Shown: piece after piece, positions 15,681-23,264 of the stretch | How positions within the stretch are numbered: the first letter of the stretch is position 1 | Layout: every line of letters begins with the position of its first letter | Assembly (NCBI GenBank): GCA_022425445.1 | Contig: JAKMFM010000262.1 | Coordinates: 1 to 25,382 of the forward strand | DNA: 25,382 nt | Direction of reading: 5' to 3' | Source of the DNA: Planktomarina sp. | Lineage (GTDB): Bacteria; Pseudomonadota; Alphaproteobacteria; Rhodobacterales; Rhodobacteraceae | The notes under the pieces: generated by a model | What the model saw: only the letters and a program-made list of their open reading frames with translations | Told to the model about the DNA's origin: nothing | Database searches by the model: none | Made by a program: the position numbers and the translations under genes

Positions 15681-17117
15681 CTACAGTCCCTTGTTTTTGT
15701 AAGATGCCGCAACCTTTTGGATACTGACCAAATAGGCAGCGGTCCGCAAATCTGGCACGTCGGCGCGCCGCCGCCACACCTCAGCCATATCATTGTAGGC
15801 GCCGCGCATCGTGTCATCGAGGCCAGAGCGGACCAGTTCTAATTCACTGGCGCCTTTCAGATATTTCTCCTTAAAATTCGGAGTCAGCTGCCAATTGACG
15901 TTGCTGGATTTGCTCAACCGCTCCAACTCATTAACAATAAGCTGGTTGCGCGATTCCTCGCGGCGGCGCTCCATACGGCCAAAACGAATATGGCTAAGAT
16001 TTTTCACCCATTCGAAATAAGAGACCGTAACGCCGCCCGCATTGGCGTACATATCCGGAATAATTACGACGCCCCGCTCCCGCAGGAGTGCATCGGCCCC
16101 AGCCGTCACAGGCCCATTCGCCGCTTCGACAATCACACGCGCTTGCACCCGATTGGCATTCTCGCGGTGAATAACGCCTTCCAAAGCTGCAGGGATCAAA
16201 ATATCACATTCGGCCTCCAAAACGCTGGCCCCATCGGCGGTGTAGCGGCCGCCCTCAAACCCTTTCACCCCGCCATGTTCGCCGATCCAGTCCTTGAGCG
16301 CCTCAATGTCCAAACCATCAGGGTTTTGCACCGCCCCGTCCCGCTCAATCACCGCGGTGATCCGCGCGCCATCCTCTTGGCTCAGGAATTTTGCAGCATG
16401 ATAGCCCACGTTGCCAAGCCCCTGAACAATGATCGCCATGGACCCGAGATCGCCCGATAGGCCAGCTGCCGCAAGATCTTCGGGGTGACGGAAAAATTCT
16501 TGCAAAGCATATTGCACTCCGCGGCCCGTTGCCTCTGTGCGCCCTTCAATCCCGCCACCGCTGACCGGCTTACCAGTCACGCAGGCCCGCGCATTGATAT
16601 CGGTTGTATGCATCCGCTGATATTGGTCGGCAATCCACGCCATTTCACGCTCGCCCGTGCCCATATCCGGTGCCGGCACGTTTTGCGACGGGTGGATCAA
16701 ATCACGTTTAATCAACTCATAAGCAAAGCGCCGGGTGATTTGCTCCAATTCATGCTCATCATAGGCCAGAGGATCAATCCGCAGGCCACCCTTTGAGCCA
16801 CCATAGGGCGCATCAACCAGAGCACATTTATAGGTCATCAAAGCGGCGAGCGCTTCCACCTCATCTTGGTTGACGCCGAGCGCATAACGAATGCCACCCT
16901 TTACAGGCTCCATATGTTCCGAATGCACCGCGCGGTAGCCCGTGAATGTGGTTATCTCGCCGCGCAGACGCACCCCAAAGCGCACCGTGTAGGTGGCATT
17001 ACAGACCCTAATTTTTTCCGCCAAACCTGGCGATAAATCCAAAAGCGCCACCGCGCGGTTGAACATTATGTCGACACTATCGCGAAAACTTGGCTCAGAT
17101 GGGTTGGAGGCGGTCAT
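15681..17117 (-). CDS. gdhA: Glu/Leu/Phe/Val dehydrogenase family, probable glutamate dehydrogenase
   Basis: 478 residues. The family interconverts an amino acid with its 2-oxo acid plus ammonia, using NAD(P). Visible sites: the substrate loop PVKGGIRY (71-78) with K73, MTYKCALVDAPYGGSKGG (94-111) with K97 and catalytic-type K109, PAPDMGTGEREMAWI (148-162) with D151, and the Rossmann motif IVQGLGNVGYHAAKFL (230-245). Glutamate is the most likely substrate from the PYGGSKGG/PAPDMGT pattern, though leucine or valine specificity cannot be excluded by eye. The C-terminus carries an extra charged segment (RMERRREESRNQ) seen in several long alphaproteobacterial members. An AGGA precedes the ATG at 17117. 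It lies 78 nt downstream of the small membrane protein gene and 84 nt upstream of the eptA-like gene. Confidence 0.9.
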   Translation of the reverse strand: MTASNPSEPSFRDSVDIMFNRAVALLDLSPGLAEKIRVCNATYTVRFGVRLRGEITTFTGYRAVHSEHMEPVKGGIRYALGVNQDEVEALAALMTYKCALVDAPYGGSKGGLRIDPLAYDEHELEQITRRFAYELIKRDLIHPSQNVPAPDMGTGEREMAWIADQYQRMHTTDINARACVTGKPVSGGGIEGRTEATGRGVQYALQEFFRHPEDLAAAGLSGDLGSMAIIVQGLGNVGYHAAKFLSQEDGARITAVIERDGAVQNPDGLDIEALKDWIGEHGGVKGFEGGRYTADGASVLEAECDILIPAALEGVIHRENANRVQARVIVEAANGPVTAGADALLRERGVVIIPDMYANAGGVTVSYFEWVKNLSHIRFGRMERRREESRNQLIVNELERLSKSSNVNWQLTPNFKEKYLKGASELELVRSGLDDTMRGAYNDMAEVWRRRADVPDLRTAAYLVSIQKVAASYKNKGL

Positions 17118-17195
17118 AAATCATATCCTGAATGGCAGTTAAAACGTACTGCCGAAAGCTTACCGCGATAGATGTTGAATAAAACGCCTATTTTT

Positions 17196-17693
17196 TCATA
17201 ATTTCATGTTCATTAAAGGAGAATCTGCGCGCTCTTCGAGCAAAACCGCCAAACTATCCGACATAAATTTCGCCTCTGACGGCGCTGTCACCCCGCCAAT
17301 GCCAACCCGCATGCCGAATTTCCAATAGAGACCTGGAATCCAGGCCCGTTCGGTCTTGTTTTGCAAGGTGACAACGAAGCCATTGGAGGGTTTGAATGCA
17401 AACACGCCGCGCTCCACGCGCAAAATATCATCCATCGCCGCCAAAACGCGGCCATCTTCGAAATACAGCCCGGAGGCGCGCAGCTCAATGTAACCCCTGG
17501 TCCCTCTTTGCATGGCACGCGCCATCCAAAGCACAGCTGCAGCGACGCCAACCAAGAACGCCTTATGCACAAATCCCGCATCTATAGTGGCCGTAAGATA
17601 CAAGAGCAAAAATCCCAGGAGCATCATAACAAAAAGGGCAAAGCCCCGGCGCACCGTCGAGGCTTTGAGTTGCGCAATTACAGAATCTGACAT
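17196..17693 (-). CDS. Hypothetical two-helix membrane protein with PH-like domain
   Basis: 165 residues from an ATG preceded by an excellent ribosome site (GAGGAAGGA). A short polar N-terminus is followed by two transmembrane helices (about 17-36 and 43-60) and a cytoplasmic-looking domain of about 100 residues. Its pattern RGYIELRASGLYFEDGRVLAA, DDILRVERG and GFVVTLQNK looks like a bacterial PH-like beta sandwich. I do not recognise a specific family or function. It sits between a beta-hydroxyacid dehydrogenase and the amino-acid dehydrogenase, with 89 and 78 nt gaps, so it may be transcribed alone. The fold suggestion is inference from the alternating hydrophobic strands. Confidence 0.75.
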   Translation of the reverse strand: MSDSVIAQLKASTVRRGFALFVMMLLGFLLLYLTATIDAGFVHKAFLVGVAAAVLWMARAMQRGTRGYIELRASGLYFEDGRVLAAMDDILRVERGVFAFKPSNGFVVTLQNKTERAWIPGLYWKFGMRVGIGGVTAPSEAKFMSDSLAVLLEERADSPLMNMKL

Positions 17694-17719
17694 TTCGTCC
17701 TTCCTCAAATTTCACCTTT

Positions 17720-17733
17720 GAGGCGGGCGCCTC
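17720..17733. repeat. Short perfect palindromic hairpin
   Basis: GAGGCG, GG, CGCCTC lies in the 89-nt gap between the beta-hydroxyacid dehydrogenase and the PH-like protein gene. It is GC-rich and could help end transcription, but no T-run follows on either strand, so no terminator is claimed. Confidence 0.4.
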
Positions 17734-17782
17734 GCGGTCTACCTGCCTTGAAACGCGGCGAAATGGAAGGTTAAACTTTGCC

Positions 17783-18727
17783 TTAACGGCGCACCACCAC
17801 CTCATAGCCGCGCTCTTCAGGTTCATCATCGATCAGCTCCTGCGGAAAGCCCGGAGCTTGAATGCTCAACCCGGTTGTCTCTTCCAGACGTTCAATGATC
17901 CTGTCCGATTGCGCGCGCACACCATAGCGTTTTTGCCCGTCGCCCATGATGTCAATAATCATCGGTGAGATTTCTAAAGGAACGCCGTGATCATCGGCAA
18001 TCTTTTGAAACAAGCCAATGTCCTTTTGCACCAAATCCATAGTGAAGTTCACATCTCGCGACCCCGAAAGGATCAACTGGCTTTCGGTTTCATGCACAAA
18101 GGAGGTGCCAGATGACATCGCGATTGCCTCATAGGTCATGCCAAGATCCATTCCAGCCGCTTTCATCACGGTCAATGCTTCGCAAACCGTGATCAAATTG
18201 GCTGTTGCGAGGTAATTGGTCATCACTTTTAAAATGCTGGAATTCCCAACCTCTCCCACATGCAAAACACGGCGTCCCATATAGGCCAGAATTGGCAACA
18301 CTTTATCAAAGGTCGCACGCGTGCAGCCGGCATAGATCGAGATATTGCCCGTATCGGCCCGATGGCAACCGCCGGACACCGGACAATCGACCGCCTCACC
18401 GCCTGCGGCCAAAACCAAAGCCCCCAGCCGCTTTACCTCACTGGCATCTGTTGTTGACATCTCCATCCAAATCTTGCCGGGCCCAACATGCGGCAACATC
18501 TCACTCACGACAGCATCACAGGCCGCCGGGCTCGGCAGGCAGGTAATGACCGCATCACAGTGTTGCATCAATTGCGCCGGGCTTGATCCATCTTTGGCAC
18601 CACGCGCCACAAAATCAGCTACAAAGGCCGCGTTGAGATCATGAACGCTCAGATCCATGCCGTTGCGCAGCAAACTGCCCGCCAACTTGCCCCCAACATT
18701 GCCCAACCCAATAAATCCAACTTTCAT
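17783..18727 (-). CDS. NAD(P)-dependent beta-hydroxyacid dehydrogenase (6-phosphogluconate/3-hydroxyisobutyrate dehydrogenase-like)
   Basis: 314 residues. The N-terminal Rossmann motif GFIGLGNVGGKLAGSLLRNG (4-23) binds the dinucleotide. The substrate signature is DCPVSGGCHRADTGNISIYA (114-133), and the catalytic lysine is K167 in GNSSILKVMTNYLATAN with N171. An all-helical C-terminal domain follows, then an unusual acidic tail (IDDEPEERGYEVVVRR). Members oxidise small beta-hydroxyacids such as 3-hydroxyisobutyrate, tartronate semialdehyde or glycerate derivatives; the substrate is not readable here. The upstream extension to 18790 is rejected because the ATG at 18727 begins the Rossmann strand directly and has GGGAGAG ahead. 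It is divergent from the reductive-dehalogenase-like gene, with about 107 bp between starts. Confidence 0.88.
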   Translation of the reverse strand: MKVGFIGLGNVGGKLAGSLLRNGMDLSVHDLNAAFVADFVARGAKDGSSPAQLMQHCDAVITCLPSPAACDAVVSEMLPHVGPGKIWMEMSTTDASEVKRLGALVLAAGGEAVDCPVSGGCHRADTGNISIYAGCTRATFDKVLPILAYMGRRVLHVGEVGNSSILKVMTNYLATANLITVCEALTVMKAAGMDLGMTYEAIAMSSGTSFVHETESQLILSGSRDVNFTMDLVQKDIGLFQKIADDHGVPLEISPMIIDIMGDGQKRYGVRAQSDRIIERLEETTGLSIQAPGFPQELIDDEPEERGYEVVVRR

Positions 18728-18834
18728 CTGCTCTCTCCCGAATGAACTTTGCCGGTAGAAAAGCACCCATTGCCGACATGTCGCCCTCATTTGCGACGCT
18801 TGTCATCTCGCTTGTGATTTTGCAGTGTGTTTTT

Positions 18835-19980
18835 ATGGAAAACCCAGACGACCTTGCCGCTGGCATTGAAACCACGACACAATTTAAACGCTTTTCGCAA
18901 CGAAATGATGTATTCTCTCGCGCGTTTTGGGACGATAGCGTCCGCAGTGCAGCGACACAGGCTTTTTTCGGGAGCTACCGCATGGAAGCCACGCCCCGTC
19001 GCGGCGATGGGTTTACCCAAAAAGATTTTGCCCTGCGCAATGCCAGTTGGCTGATTTCAGACATTATGACCGATCGTTTCGCCGCCGACGGCCGACGCGA
19101 AGGCTTTCAAGCCCCCATCAGCAATGACACACCCGTTGCCAGAGAAAAGTTGCAGTTCGAAACTCCGGGCGCCGCCGCCACCAATATCAAAAAAGCGGCT
19201 CGATTCTTTGGAGCAGATCTTTGCGGTTTGACCGACTTGGACCCACGATGGTTGTATGCGGATCGCGTCGATGTGCGCGATATGTCCACAGCGCCCCTGG
19301 GCCTGCCAGAGGGGTTGACGCATGTCGTGGTGCTCGGCCACGAGATGGATCGCGAATTGGTGCGCAGTTATCCCTCCGCCCTTGCTGGTGCCGCCACGGG
19401 GCGCGAATACAGCCATGAGGCAGCGATCGTTATGCAGCTGGCGGCCTATATCCGCAATTTGGGCTATCAAGCCGTGGCCTCCATGAACGACACCGGTTTG
19501 GTTATCCCCATGGCGGTGCAAGCCGGCTTGGGCGAATACGCACGGAACCAATTGGTCATCACGCCAGAATTTGGGCCACGACTCCGGTTTTCAAAAATCT
19601 TTACGGATATGCCATTAGACCCGGACCGTCCAAAACGCCCCGGTGTCGCAAAATTTTGCGACATATGTACCAAATGTGCGGATGCCTGCCCGGTCAAAGC
19701 ACTGCCGCTCGGACCACCCAAATTTGGCGGCGGCCGATCTGCCATCCAAGGCGTCAAAAAATGGACATCTGATGCGGAAAAATGCTTCTCTTTTTGGACG
19801 AAACTGAGCAGTGATTGCGCAATTTGCATGCGGGTTTGCCCGTTCAACCGCGACTTTACAAGCTGGCCGCAGAGGCTTTGGCTGAAATTGGCACTTTCGC
19901 CAGCCCGGGGCCTGGCGCTCTGGCTTGATCGCTGGCGCCAGGGACGGCTGAAACCCGCGCAATGGTGGTCGCGGCCTTGA
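18835..19980 (+). CDS. Reductive-dehalogenase-like iron-sulfur protein
   Basis: 381 residues from the chosen ATG. The C-terminal third carries two ferredoxin-type clusters: CDICTKCADACP (C275, C278, C281, C285) and C317 with CAICMRVCPF (C328, C331, C335). The link KKWTSDAEKCFSFWTKLSSD matches the W-DA-KC-FW signature of RdhA reductive dehalogenases better than QueG. The middle part (FFGADLCGLTDLDPRWLY, GYQAVASMNDTGLVIPMAVQ, GLGEYARNQLVITPEFG, RFSKIFTDMPL) corresponds to the B12-binding nitroreductase-like domain of RdhA. There is no Tat signal and no fused reductase domain, so a soluble stand-alone enzyme is inferred. The frame is open from 18742; the ATG at 18835 is preferred because homolog-like FKRFSQRNDVFSRAFW follows soon after, but no start here has a good ribosome site. 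Substrate unknown. Confidence 0.8.
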   Translation: MENPDDLAAGIETTTQFKRFSQRNDVFSRAFWDDSVRSAATQAFFGSYRMEATPRRGDGFTQKDFALRNASWLISDIMTDRFAADGRREGFQAPISNDTPVAREKLQFETPGAAATNIKKAARFFGADLCGLTDLDPRWLYADRVDVRDMSTAPLGLPEGLTHVVVLGHEMDRELVRSYPSALAGAATGREYSHEAAIVMQLAAYIRNLGYQAVASMNDTGLVIPMAVQAGLGEYARNQLVITPEFGPRLRFSKIFTDMPLDPDRPKRPGVAKFCDICTKCADACPVKALPLGPPKFGGGRSAIQGVKKWTSDAEKCFSFWTKLSSDCAICMRVCPFNRDFTSWPQRLWLKLALSPARGLALWLDRWRQGRLKPAQWWSRP

Positions 19981-19982
19981 TA

Positions 19983-20010
19983 TTGATTTCACAGCGACAT
20001 GGCGTATCTA
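19983..20010 (+). promoter_or_regulatory. Candidate promoter for the pirin gene
   Basis: TTGATT (19983-19988) and TATCTA (20005-20010) are separated by 16 nt, in the 56-nt gap before the pirin start. The -35 matches 4 of 6 bases; the -10 matches only in its first three. Confidence 0.3.
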
Positions 20011-20036
20011 GCAGTTAAGCTACAAAGGAAAAGCCC

Positions 20037-20948
20037 ATGTCACTACGCCCCACTCTGGAAACACGGCAAGCCACCCCAGCCTTGGAAGGGGCCGGCGTCA
20101 AACTGCATCGCGCTTTTGGGTTTCAAGACCCCTCGGAAATGGATCCCTTTTTGTTGTTTGATGATTTTCGCAACGAATTAATGGAAGATTTTGAAAAGGG
20201 CTTCCCGTGGCATCCGCACCGCGGCATTGAAACCATAACCTATGTGCTGTCGGGCAGTGTCGAACACGGCGACAGCCTAGGAAACAAAGGCACGCTCGGC
20301 GCTGGCGACGTTCAGTGGATGACCGCTGGCCGGGGGATCATGCATCAAGAAATGCCCCGGGGCAATCGCAACGGACAGATGCATGGCTTTCAACTCTGGG
20401 GGAATTTGCCCGGCAGTTTGAAGATGACCGACCCAAGGTATCAAGATGTGGCCGGCACGGAAATTCCCGAGGTCATTGACGATGACGGCACGCGCGTCAA
20501 GGTGATCGTAGGCGAATATTGGGGTAAAAAAGGTCCGGTTGACGGCATAGCCGCCGATCCGCAATATCTTGACATATATGTCCCGCCAGGGGTGCAAAAA
20601 ACTTTCAAAATAGACACATATCGTCGGGCTTTCGCCTATGTTTTCGAAGGGGCCGCGGCCTTTGTCGATGCGGCGAAACCCACGGGCGTGCTGCTTGAGA
20701 AAGAAGTGGCTGGCCAGGAGGTCAACATCCGCGATCTTTCGGGCAATCGCACTTTGATCCGCTTTGGCAATGGCGATGAGGTCAGCCTGCAAGCCGGCGC
20801 AGAAGGTGTCCGGTTTTTGTTGATCTCCGGTGCCCCAATTGATGAGCCTGTTGCGTGGCACGGTCCCATCGTCATGAACACCCGCGAGGAGCTGATGCAA
20901 GCCTTCAGCGAATTGCGCAACGGCACATTTATCAAGCCGGCGCATTAA
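20037..20948 (+). CDS. Pirin family protein
   Basis: 303 residues, a bicupin. The N-terminal cupin has the metal ligands of pirins: H59 and H61 in PWHPHRGIETITYVLSG, and H103 and E105 in GIMHQEMP, matching H56, H58, H101 and E103 of human pirin. FQLWGNLP and WMTAGRGIMH are further hallmarks. The C-terminal cupin (about 180-290) is present. Some bacterial pirins act as quercetin 2,3-dioxygenases and others modulate enzymes such as pyruvate dehydrogenase; the role here is unknown. AAAGGAAA precedes the ATG. It is 56 nt downstream of the reductive-dehalogenase-like gene, and its last 17 bases overlap the 3' end of the convergent TetR gene. Confidence 0.93.
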   Translation: MSLRPTLETRQATPALEGAGVKLHRAFGFQDPSEMDPFLLFDDFRNELMEDFEKGFPWHPHRGIETITYVLSGSVEHGDSLGNKGTLGAGDVQWMTAGRGIMHQEMPRGNRNGQMHGFQLWGNLPGSLKMTDPRYQDVAGTEIPEVIDDDGTRVKVIVGEYWGKKGPVDGIAADPQYLDIYVPPGVQKTFKIDTYRRAFAYVFEGAAAFVDAAKPTGVLLEKEVAGQEVNIRDLSGNRTLIRFGNGDEVSLQAGAEGVRFLLISGAPIDEPVAWHGPIVMNTREELMQAFSELRNGTFIKPAH

Positions 20949-21531
20949 CCCCCAAAGTTTGACGCGCCAAAGCACAATATTGGCGCGTCAACTCATCGCT
21001 AGACAATCGGCCATCTTCGCGAAACCAATCCACCACTCCAGTGAGCATAGCAATCAATGCAAAGCTGGTAATTTTCGCATCAGGAACTTGAAAATCTCCC
21101 GACCGAACGCCCTTTAGGATCATGTCATAAACAATTTTTTCATAGCGGCTGCGCTTTTCTTCAATCGCTTTGAAGTTCTCCTCGGTGAGGTTTCTCAGTT
21201 CCATGTAAGAGATGAACACCAGCTCCGGTCGCCGGATGTGAAAATCAAGATGGAACGCCACAAAATGATCTAAGGCCGCAACCGGGTCATGCGGCACGTG
21301 TTCCTGGGCCCAGCGCGTCAATAGATCGGCCATATGTCCATGCAGAAGGTCGAATAAAAGCGCTTGTTTGTCGGGAGTGTAATTGTAAATTGCGCCCGCC
21401 TGCACACCCACCCGCGCAGCGATTTGGCGCATGGTCACAGCCGCAAAACCATGTCGCGCGAAAAGCTCAAGCGCGGCTTGCTTGATTTTTGGACCGGTAA
21501 TTTCTGAATGTGAGCCAGTTTTGCGCGCCAT
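20932..21531 (-). CDS. TetR/AcrR family transcriptional regulator
   Basis: 199 residues. The N-terminal helix-turn-helix is clear: AALELFARHGFAAVTMRQIA and then ARVGVQAGAIYNYTPDKQAL (about 19-58). The ligand-binding helices (60-195) are divergent and give no effector. The gene is convergent with pirin (17-bp overlap) and divergent from the small lipoprotein gene. Its promoter region holds a 16-bp palindrome lying between a TTGATC -35 and a TAATAT -10, which fits autorepression. The ATG at 21531 has no ribosome site, and the predicted transcript start falls on its A, so the mRNA may be leaderless. The tolerant -10/-35 matches make that an inference. Confidence 0.92.
   Translation of the reverse strand: MARKTGSHSEITGPKIKQAALELFARHGFAAVTMRQIAARVGVQAGAIYNYTPDKQALLFDLLHGHMADLLTRWAQEHVPHDPVAALDHFVAFHLDFHIRRPELVFISYMELRNLTEENFKAIEEKRSRYEKIVYDMILKGVRSGDFQVPDAKITSFALIAMLTGVVDWFREDGRLSSDELTRQYCALARQTLGVNAPA
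20959..20991. repeat. 12-bp perfect stem-loop past the pirin stop, inside the TetR 3' end
   Basis: Arms TTGACGCGCCAA and TTGGCGCGTCAA are perfect reverse complements around a 9-nt loop. The structure begins 11 nt after the pirin stop and lies within the TetR codons for LTRQ-YCA-LARQ. No T-run follows on either strand. It may act as a pirin 3' end or an mRNA-stabilising hairpin. Confidence 0.75.
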
Positions 21532-21537
21532 GCGGAG

Positions 21538-21565
21538 ATATTAACTGAACCAGCGTTCAGATCAA
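21538..21565 (-). promoter_or_regulatory. Candidate promoter of the TetR gene
   Basis: On the minus strand TTGATC (21565-21560) and TAATAT (21543-21538) are 16 nt apart; each matches 4 of 6 consensus bases. The expected transcript start, about 7 nt on, falls at 21531, the A of the ATG. Confidence 0.45.
21545..21560. promoter_or_regulatory. Palindromic operator, probable TetR binding site
   Basis: CTGAAC, CAGC, GTTCAG is a perfect inverted repeat with 6-bp arms and a 4-bp centre. It occupies the spacer of the TetR promoter and is 51 bp from the divergent lipoprotein start. Size and position suit a TetR-family dimer; binding by this regulator is inferred. Confidence 0.65.
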
Positions 21566-21610
21566 TCATCATTGCTTGCTGCAGTTAACTTTGCACGATA
21601 GGTCATACCC

Positions 21611-21865
21611 ATGACAGGTTATGTCCACATATATCATCTATGCCTTGCAGCGCTCCTGGCCGGCTGCGCCACCATTGCGCAGCTCGATGAGGCGGAACCG
21701 ACCGGACAACAAGCCGCAACCTATCCGGATTTTCTGTCAGCCAGCGATCTAAGCGCCGCTGTCGCCACAGATTTCCAGTCGCAGCCCGCCATAGAGCTTT
21801 CTCGGCAAGCGCAATTGGACCGAAAGGCAGCGGCCCTGCGCGGGCAGAGTTTGACAGGCGAATAG
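21611..21865 (+). CDS. Small putative lipoprotein
   Basis: 84 residues. A short hydrophobic signal (about 8-18) ends in a lipobox LLAGC with C19 as the lipidated residue. The mature part is polar and Ala/Gln-rich, with TYPDFLSASDLSAAV in the middle and a helical RQAQLDRKAAALRG tail. Similar short lipoproteins occur just upstream of hom in roseobacters, as I recall them; no function is known to me. Translation signals are weak (ATAGG 8 nt before the ATG). It is divergent from the TetR gene across 79 bp that contain the operator, so it may be co-regulated. Its 3' end carries a candidate promoter for hom. Confidence 0.7.
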   Translation: MTGYVHIYHLCLAALLAGCATIAQLDEAEPTGQQAATYPDFLSASDLSAAVATDFQSQPAIELSRQAQLDRKAAALRGQSLTGE

Positions 21866-21879
21866 GCCGAAAATATCTA
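21851..21879 (+). promoter_or_regulatory. Candidate promoter for hom
   Basis: A perfect TTGACA (21851-21856), a 17-nt spacer and TATCTA (21874-21879) overlap the lipoprotein stop and lie about 95 nt before the hom start. The -35 is consensus; the -10 matches only in its first three bases. Confidence 0.4.
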
Positions 21880-21974
21880 TTAAATTGGACTGAGTTCCAA
21901 ACCCGCCCCCGTTGCGGTTTCAGGGATTTACCACTAGACACGGGCGACAAAATCATGACCGGAAGGAAGTAACT

Positions 21975-23264
21975 ATGACCGCTGCCCCACTTAGAGTTGG
22001 CATTGCAGGGCTCGGCACTGTTGGCGCCGGCGTCGTGAAAATGATCCAAAAAAATGCACCACTGATCGAAAAACGCACAGGTCGCGAGATCACAATTTCT
22101 GCCGTTTGCGCCCAATCGCGCGATAAAGACCGCGGGATCGATCTTTCAAGCTATACTTGGGAAGATGACCCAGTTGTTCTGGCCAAAAGGGACGATGTCG
22201 ATGTCTTTGTAGAATTGATCGGCGGCAGCACAGGCCCAGCCAAACAAGCAACCCAGGCAGCCATTGCTGCTGGCAAAGATGTCATCACAGCCAACAAGGC
22301 ACTGCTGGCCGAACATGGGCATTCATTGGCTCTCTCAGCGGAAGCTGCCGGTCGTGTAATCCGCTATGAAGCTGCCGTTGCCGGCGGAATTCCAGTGGTC
22401 AAAGCCCTGACCGAAGGTCTGGCGGGAAATGAGATTCAACGCGTTTTGGGGGTCATGAACGGCAGCTGCAACTATATCCTTACACGCATGGAAGATGCCG
22501 GCCTGACCTATGAAGAGGTCTTTGCCGAGGCCAATGGTCTGGGTTATCTTGAAGCAGATCCAAATCTTGATGTGGGTGGCATTGATGCGGCGCATAAATT
22601 GGCAATTCTCGCCTCCATCGCCTTTGGCACAGAGATCGATTTCGCATCTGTCGTAATCGAGGGCATCGGCGCCATCACCATTGAAGACATTCATGCCGCC
22701 GCCGATATGGGCTATCGCATAAAACTTTTGGGGGTTGCGCAGCGGACAGGCCGCGGGCTTGAGCAGCGCATGACGCCCTGTCTGGTTCCGGCCAATTCCC
22801 CCTTGGGCCAACTTCAAGGAGGCACCAATATGGTGATCTTAGAGGGAGGCGATGTCGGACAAATCGTGCTGCGCGGTGCAGGCGCTGGCGAAGGGCCAAC
22901 GGCCTCCGCCGTCATGTCAGATGTGCTGGATCTCGCACGCGGCTTGCGGCTCACAACTTTTGGGCAGGCAGCGACAGGATTGGTGAAATCGCAACCGGCC
23001 ACGACGGCGACAACCGCGCCGTTTTATTTGCGCCTACAATTGCTCGACAAGCCCGGCGCGTTGGCCAAAGTGGCCGCGGTTATGGGCGATGCGGGGGTCT
23101 CCATCGATCGAATGCGCCAATATGGACATGATGCCGAGCAAGCCCCGGTGCTGATCGTCACGCATAAGACCACCCGCGCAGCAATTGATCAAATTTTAGA
23201 AGATTTTGCCAAAACGCGGGTTGTTGAGGGCCAGCCGGTCGCCCTGCGCATTGAGTCGGTTTGA
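21975..23264 (+). CDS. hom: Homoserine dehydrogenase
   Basis: 429 residues. It reduces aspartate semialdehyde to homoserine for threonine and methionine synthesis. It has the NAD(P) site VGIAGLGTVGAGVVKMI (8-24), the catalytic segment ITANKALLAEHG with K108, VMNGSCNYILTRMEDAG (160-175), and GYLEADPNLDVGGIDAAHKL (190-209) with acid E193 and K208-type lysine. A C-terminal ACT domain (about 350-425, RLQLLDKPGALAKVAAVMGD) suggests feedback control by an amino acid, probably threonine. The ATG at 21975 is preferred over the open frame from 21912 because GGAAGGAAG precedes it and the Rossmann strand follows at once. glpX follows after 132 nt, in which I see no clear terminator. Confidence 0.96.
   Translation: MTAAPLRVGIAGLGTVGAGVVKMIQKNAPLIEKRTGREITISAVCAQSRDKDRGIDLSSYTWEDDPVVLAKRDDVDVFVELIGGSTGPAKQATQAAIAAGKDVITANKALLAEHGHSLALSAEAAGRVIRYEAAVAGGIPVVKALTEGLAGNEIQRVLGVMNGSCNYILTRMEDAGLTYEEVFAEANGLGYLEADPNLDVGGIDAAHKLAILASIAFGTEIDFASVVIEGIGAITIEDIHAAADMGYRIKLLGVAQRTGRGLEQRMTPCLVPANSPLGQLQGGTNMVILEGGDVGQIVLRGAGAGEGPTASAVMSDVLDLARGLRLTTFGQAATGLVKSQPATTATTAPFYLRLQLLDKPGALAKVAAVMGDAGVSIDRMRQYGHDAEQAPVLIVTHKTTRAAIDQILEDFAKTRVVEGQPVALRIESV

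Noticed and set aside
17118..17195. Riboswitch or regulatory leader ahead of the amino-acid dehydrogenase
   Set aside because: The gap is only 78 nt and AT-rich, with no conserved riboswitch core visible.
19057..19551. 164-codon minus-strand open frame
   Set aside because: It is antisense to the conserved middle of the reductive-dehalogenase-like gene; shadow.
20277..20975. 232-codon minus-strand open frame opposite pirin
   Set aside because: The pirin ligands are intact on the plus strand, and the antisense product has no recognisable feature or start signal.
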